Shown here: positions 61,550 to 64,000 of the stretch, one piece after another
Position numbering within the stretch: the first letter of the stretch is position 1
Layout of the letters: every line of letters begins with the position of its first letter
Source of the DNA: Planctomycetota bacterium
GTDB taxonomy: Bacteria > Planctomycetota > Phycisphaerae > UBA1845 > Fen-1342
Direction: 5' to 3'
Assembly (NCBI GenBank): GCA_018814045.1
Contig: JAHJAR010000134.1
Coordinates: 1 to 64,000, forward strand
Length of the DNA stretch: 64,000 bases
Notes under the pieces: generated by a model
Seen by the model: the letters and a program-made list of their open reading frames with translations, nothing else
The model's database searches: none
What the model was told of the DNA's origin: nothing
Position numbers and translations under genes: made by a program

Positions 61550-62515
61550 TCAGGTGCCCAGCAGCTCGGCGAAGGCCTCGAGATCGAGGACGTTCACCTC
61601 GCCGTCCTGGTTGATGTCGGCGAGCCAGGGATCGCACTCCAGGAACAGTTCGCCGTCGTGGTCAGCCACGTAGGTCTCCCAGGCTTCGACGGCCTGGGAG
61701 AAGTGATCGATGTCGTCCGCGTCCACGACGCCGTCGCAGTTGAGATCGCCCAGCTCAAACTCGGCCTGCTTTTCCGAGTCCATCGTCGGCTCGAACGCGG
61801 CCTGCTCTTCCGACTCCGTCATCGGCTCGATTTCGGGCTCGAGGTCGATCTCGTAGATCTCGTCCGGTTCATCCGGAGCCGCGCCACGCGTCGAGTAGGT
61901 CACCGACAGGCACGGCCGGAAGCTGGAGTTGATCTCTCGGGAGTAGAAGAGCGTCACGGGGATGTTGGACTTGCCCCAGTACTTGTTGTCCTTGATCGTC
62001 CAGCCATAGTTGGACACCTGCTTGTCGACCATGAACTGCACGTCGTTCGTGACCCACCACGCCATCCACCCGTAGCGGCTCGGCACGGTGGAGTACGCGG
62101 TCACCGAGCTCACGTGGGAGGGCTTGTTGTTCCAGGTCGCCGACGTCTCGCCCCACGCTTGCTTGTTTCTGTAGCAGCCCAACGTGCGACCGCCGGGATT
62201 AGTGTCCCAGTAGCCGCAGTAGTACAGGTAGAGCTCGGCGCGCTGGATCTGGCTTCCCTGCGGGATCGACGAGAGGTCGAACCACAGCAGGGCCCGCTTC
62301 TCCCAGCGGTACTGTCCGCCGGAGCCGTACCCGTTCGAGACGCGCAAGTACGCGATCTTGCCGAAATTGGTGCTGGGTGCCCACTGGTCCACACAGGCGT
62401 CACGTGAGCTGTTTCCCGCAACCTGGACCGTAGTGGCCTGCGCCGGCAACGTGCCGGACGCCGCCACCGCCAACAGGATTGCCAACGCCGTCAGTTTGTA
62501 GCTTGCAGGATTCAT
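61550..62515 (-). CDS. Secreted DNRLRE-domain protein with C-terminal dockerin-like repeats
   Basis: The product has 321 residues with a signal peptide (LTALAILLAVAASGTLPAQA). A DNRLRE/CBM96-type beta-sandwich follows (DQWAPSTNFGKIAYLRVSN; RALLWFDLSSIPQGSQIQRA; WGETSATWNNKP). An acidic linker rich in Glu (residues ~225-262) leads to two EF-hand-like dockerin repeats (DLNCDGVVDADDIDHF and DINQDGEVNVLDLEAF), which bind calcium in dockerins. Planctomycete surface proteins often have such tails. The second ATG (62515) is chosen because AAAAGGAG lies at the right distance from it. Confidence 0.85.
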   Translation of the reverse strand: MNPASYKLTALAILLAVAASGTLPAQATTVQVAGNSSRDACVDQWAPSTNFGKIAYLRVSNGYGSGGQYRWEKRALLWFDLSSIPQGSQIQRAELYLYYCGYWDTNPGGRTLGCYRNKQAWGETSATWNNKPSHVSSVTAYSTVPSRYGWMAWWVTNDVQFMVDKQVSNYGWTIKDNKYWGKSNIPVTLFYSREINSSFRPCLSVTYSTRGAAPDEPDEIYEIDLEPEIEPMTESEEQAAFEPTMDSEKQAEFELGDLNCDGVVDADDIDHFSQAVEAWETYVADHDGELFLECDPWLADINQDGEVNVLDLEAFAELLGT

Positions 62516-62521
62516 GATCAT

Positions 62522-62977
62522 TCTCCTTTTGGGCTTTTCGCCTGGAATCGTTGTCTTCGCGCACCTTGCTGTGAAAACCTCGGGACCCTCAAGTTCATCG
62601 CGTTCTTCCGCACTCAGACGACCGTCTCACGTGGTCGGCCGAGTTGTCGGCGGATGCCCGCCAGCCCGGCCGCCAAGCTTTGGGTTTCGATCCGGCCGCG
62701 TCTCTGGCCGTAGTCTCAATCGTGGAAGCGGCGGCGAGACGACGCGGAATCTCGAGTTCTTTTCAAGACGGAGATGATGTGGCGGACGGGCATCACGCAG
62801 CAGGACGCGCGATATCACTGCATCAAGGGGCACAGCCGGCGTATTCGGAACGATAGCGCACAACGGCGTGCGCACGGAAACCCCCGCTGCATGTCCTACC
62901 GCGACGGCATACTCATCGCCCAACGCGTCCCCCGCTAAAGAGCTGTGCGGCGCCGAGCGCGCGCGCCCCCCGCCGGG
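62522..62977. other. Intergenic region, nothing recognised
   Basis: There are about 450 bp between two minus-strand genes. Several frames are open for 60-100 codons, but none has a ribosome-binding site, protein-like composition or familiar motif. It must contain the promoter of the dockerin-type gene just upstream of 62530. The text around 62770-62935 reads a little like decayed coding sequence (a C-terminal KG-x-QPAY phrase) but could not be assigned. Confidence 0.4.
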
Positions 62978-63955
62978 TTAGCGCCCCGCCTGCGCAGCGC
63001 GGGCCAGGGCCGCCGCGCCGATCATCCCCGCATCGGTGCCACATGTGGCCAGGACGATTTCGGGCGTGTCCGGGGCGATCTTCCAGCGCTGCTCTTCGAA
63101 GTGCGCCCGCACGGGCGTGAGCAGTCGTTCGCCGGCTTTCGCCAAACCGCCGGCGAGGACCACCAGTTCCGGATTCAACACGTGCTGCATGTTGACCGCG
63201 GCCAGCGCCAGGTAATAGCAGGTCTCGTCCCAGATGCGGGCGGCCCGCCGGTCGCCGTCGGCGGCGGCCCGTAACACGTCGCGCGCGTCCAGTTTCTCAC
63301 CCGCCGCGAGGCGGGACGCCAGCGCACATGACTCGCCGGCTTGCACGGCTTCGATCAGCCGCTCGATGACGGCGTTGGCCGAGCCGTAGCGCTCCAGGCA
63401 ACCCCGCTGACCGCACGGGCACGCCCGCCCGCCGGGGACAATCACCATATGACCGATCTCGGCGGCGCTGTCGAACCGCCCGCGCCAGAGCAGTCCGTTC
63501 AGAACGATGCCACCGCCAATCCCGGTCCCCAGCGTCAGCATGACCATGTCACGCACGTCGCGCGCAGCGCCAGCGGTGAACTCGCCGAAGGCGGCGGCGT
63601 TGGCATCATTCTCGAGCGTAACCGGCAGACCGGTCGCCTCCGACAGCTTCGCTTGCAGCGGAATGTCACGCCAACCGGGCAGGTTCGGCGCGGTGTAGAT
63701 CACGCCCCTTTCGTGTGACAGCGGCCCCGGCGCGCCGACGCCGATCGCCAGAACGTCGGTTTTCGTCAGTCCGGCGTCTTGCAGCAAGTCGTCGACCAGC
63801 CGCACCATGCGCTGAAACGTGTGCTCGAACCCATGCTCGACCTCGGTCTTGATCGCGCGCTGTCGCCGCAATACGCCCTGCTCATCGCAGACGCCGCCTT
63901 CGATGTTCGTACCACCGATGTCGATGCCGATCGTGTAGCGCGCGGCCATCTTCAT
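62978..63955 (-). CDS. ROK-family sugar kinase (glucokinase-like)
   Basis: A 325-residue ROK kinase: IGIDIGGTNIEGGV (phosphate 1), LENDANAAAFGEF (sugar binding and catalytic Asp), LGTGIGGGIVLNG (phosphate 2), GHMVIVPGGRACPCGQRGC (His and the Cys zinc site, ROK signature) and NPELVVLAGGLAKAG (adenosine). It phosphorylates glucose or a related hexose in the cytoplasm. The start at 63955 follows ggagaac; the frame extends to the window edge, but the extra 15 residues are unlike the family. Confidence 0.93.
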   Translation of the reverse strand: MKMAARYTIGIDIGGTNIEGGVCDEQGVLRRQRAIKTEVEHGFEHTFQRMVRLVDDLLQDAGLTKTDVLAIGVGAPGPLSHERGVIYTAPNLPGWRDIPLQAKLSEATGLPVTLENDANAAAFGEFTAGAARDVRDMVMLTLGTGIGGGIVLNGLLWRGRFDSAAEIGHMVIVPGGRACPCGQRGCLERYGSANAVIERLIEAVQAGESCALASRLAAGEKLDARDVLRAAADGDRRAARIWDETCYYLALAAVNMQHVLNPELVVLAGGLAKAGERLLTPVRAHFEEQRWKIAPDTPEIVLATCGTDAGMIGAAALARAAQAGR

Positions 63956-64000
63956 GTTCTCCGTATAGGGGCCAGCTTCCGGCCCGGTTCGTGCGAGCAC

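Noticed and set aside
61550-62515. PEP-CTERM substrate for the exosortase
   Set aside because: The C-terminus is a dockerin-like calcium-binding pair ending in AELLGT; there is no terminal TM helix or basic tail.
62627-62923. 98-codon minus-strand frame between the dockerin-type and ROK genes
   Set aside because: No ribosome-binding site, low-complexity Arg/Pro tail, no motif; not supported as a gene.
1-64000. tRNA or rRNA genes
   Set aside because: All gaps longer than 70 bp were read for cloverleaf landmarks (GGTTCRA-type loops, CCA ends) and none was convincing; short or unusual RNAs could still be missed by eye.

Overview
The window is GC-rich, gene-dense bacterial DNA that most resembles an environmental Planctomycetota genome. 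The evidence is indirect: a dockerin-like cell-surface protein, a Bat-type von Willebrand operon, a stand-alone exosortase locus, several HEAT/TPR lipoproteins, class I FbaB-type aldolase, and many short dispersed palindromic repeats, some lying inside reading frames. No rRNA, tRNA or CRISPR array was seen. About 45 protein genes are supported, plus two decayed mobile-element genes.

Layout. 1-3.5 kb: 3' end of an EEP-fold hydrolase, a HEAT-repeat lipoprotein and an ALDH7-type aldehyde dehydrogenase carrying an in-frame repeat insertion. 3.6-5.7 kb: an HD phosphohydrolase overlapping a small partner gene. 5.9-12.1 kb: aspS, a small membrane protein, a secreted esterase and an MFS-acyltransferase fusion. 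12.2-14.8 kb: a repeat element, a DUF4062-like protein and a class I aldolase. 15.1-20.3 kb: a five-gene minus-strand Bat-like operon (DUF58, BatD-like, two VWA proteins, TPR protein) without an adjacent MoxR ATPase. 20.3-21.1 kb: repeats and an internally deleted REP-associated/IS200-type transposase between inverted hairpins. 21.3-23.1 kb: a three-gene cassette headed by a TIGR04255-like protein. 23.1-27.8 kb: larE, phosphatidylethanolamine synthesis (psd, pssA), a HAD phosphatase and nadK.

27.9-32.6 kb is the metabolic highlight. A perfect FNR-type palindrome precedes a four-gene operon for a tetrahaem cytochrome, a Tat-exported ferredoxin subunit, an NrfD membrane subunit and an octahaem hydroxylamine-oxidoreductase-like protein. 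This looks like a quinone-linked respiratory complex for nitrogen oxides or hydroxylamine. Next come an AhpD-like protein, moeA, lnt, a HEAT lipoprotein, glyA and two envelope proteins (to 41.8 kb). 41.9-54 kb is a minus-strand block: Wza-like export protein, exosortase, EpsI-like protein, a 1540-residue TPR protein and a BY-kinase/Wzc-like protein, then truA and a pteridine-reductase-like SDR gene. A NeuD-like acyltransferase and a GT-C glycosyltransferase are transcribed away from it. 56.7-60.5 kb encodes two overlapping dynamin-like membrane GTPases. 60.5-61.5 kb is a degenerate group II intron. The window ends with a dockerin-type surface protein and a ROK sugar kinase.

The thread linking the regions is repeat DNA. 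One 25-bp arm (starts GAGCCGCG, ends AGCGGTT) occurs nine times, singly or as hairpins. One copy is in the ALDH gene, one is between duplicated halves of a signal-peptide region, and two hairpins lie in a TIR-bounded element between convergent genes. All functional assignments are by reading motifs; no searches or alignments were run.
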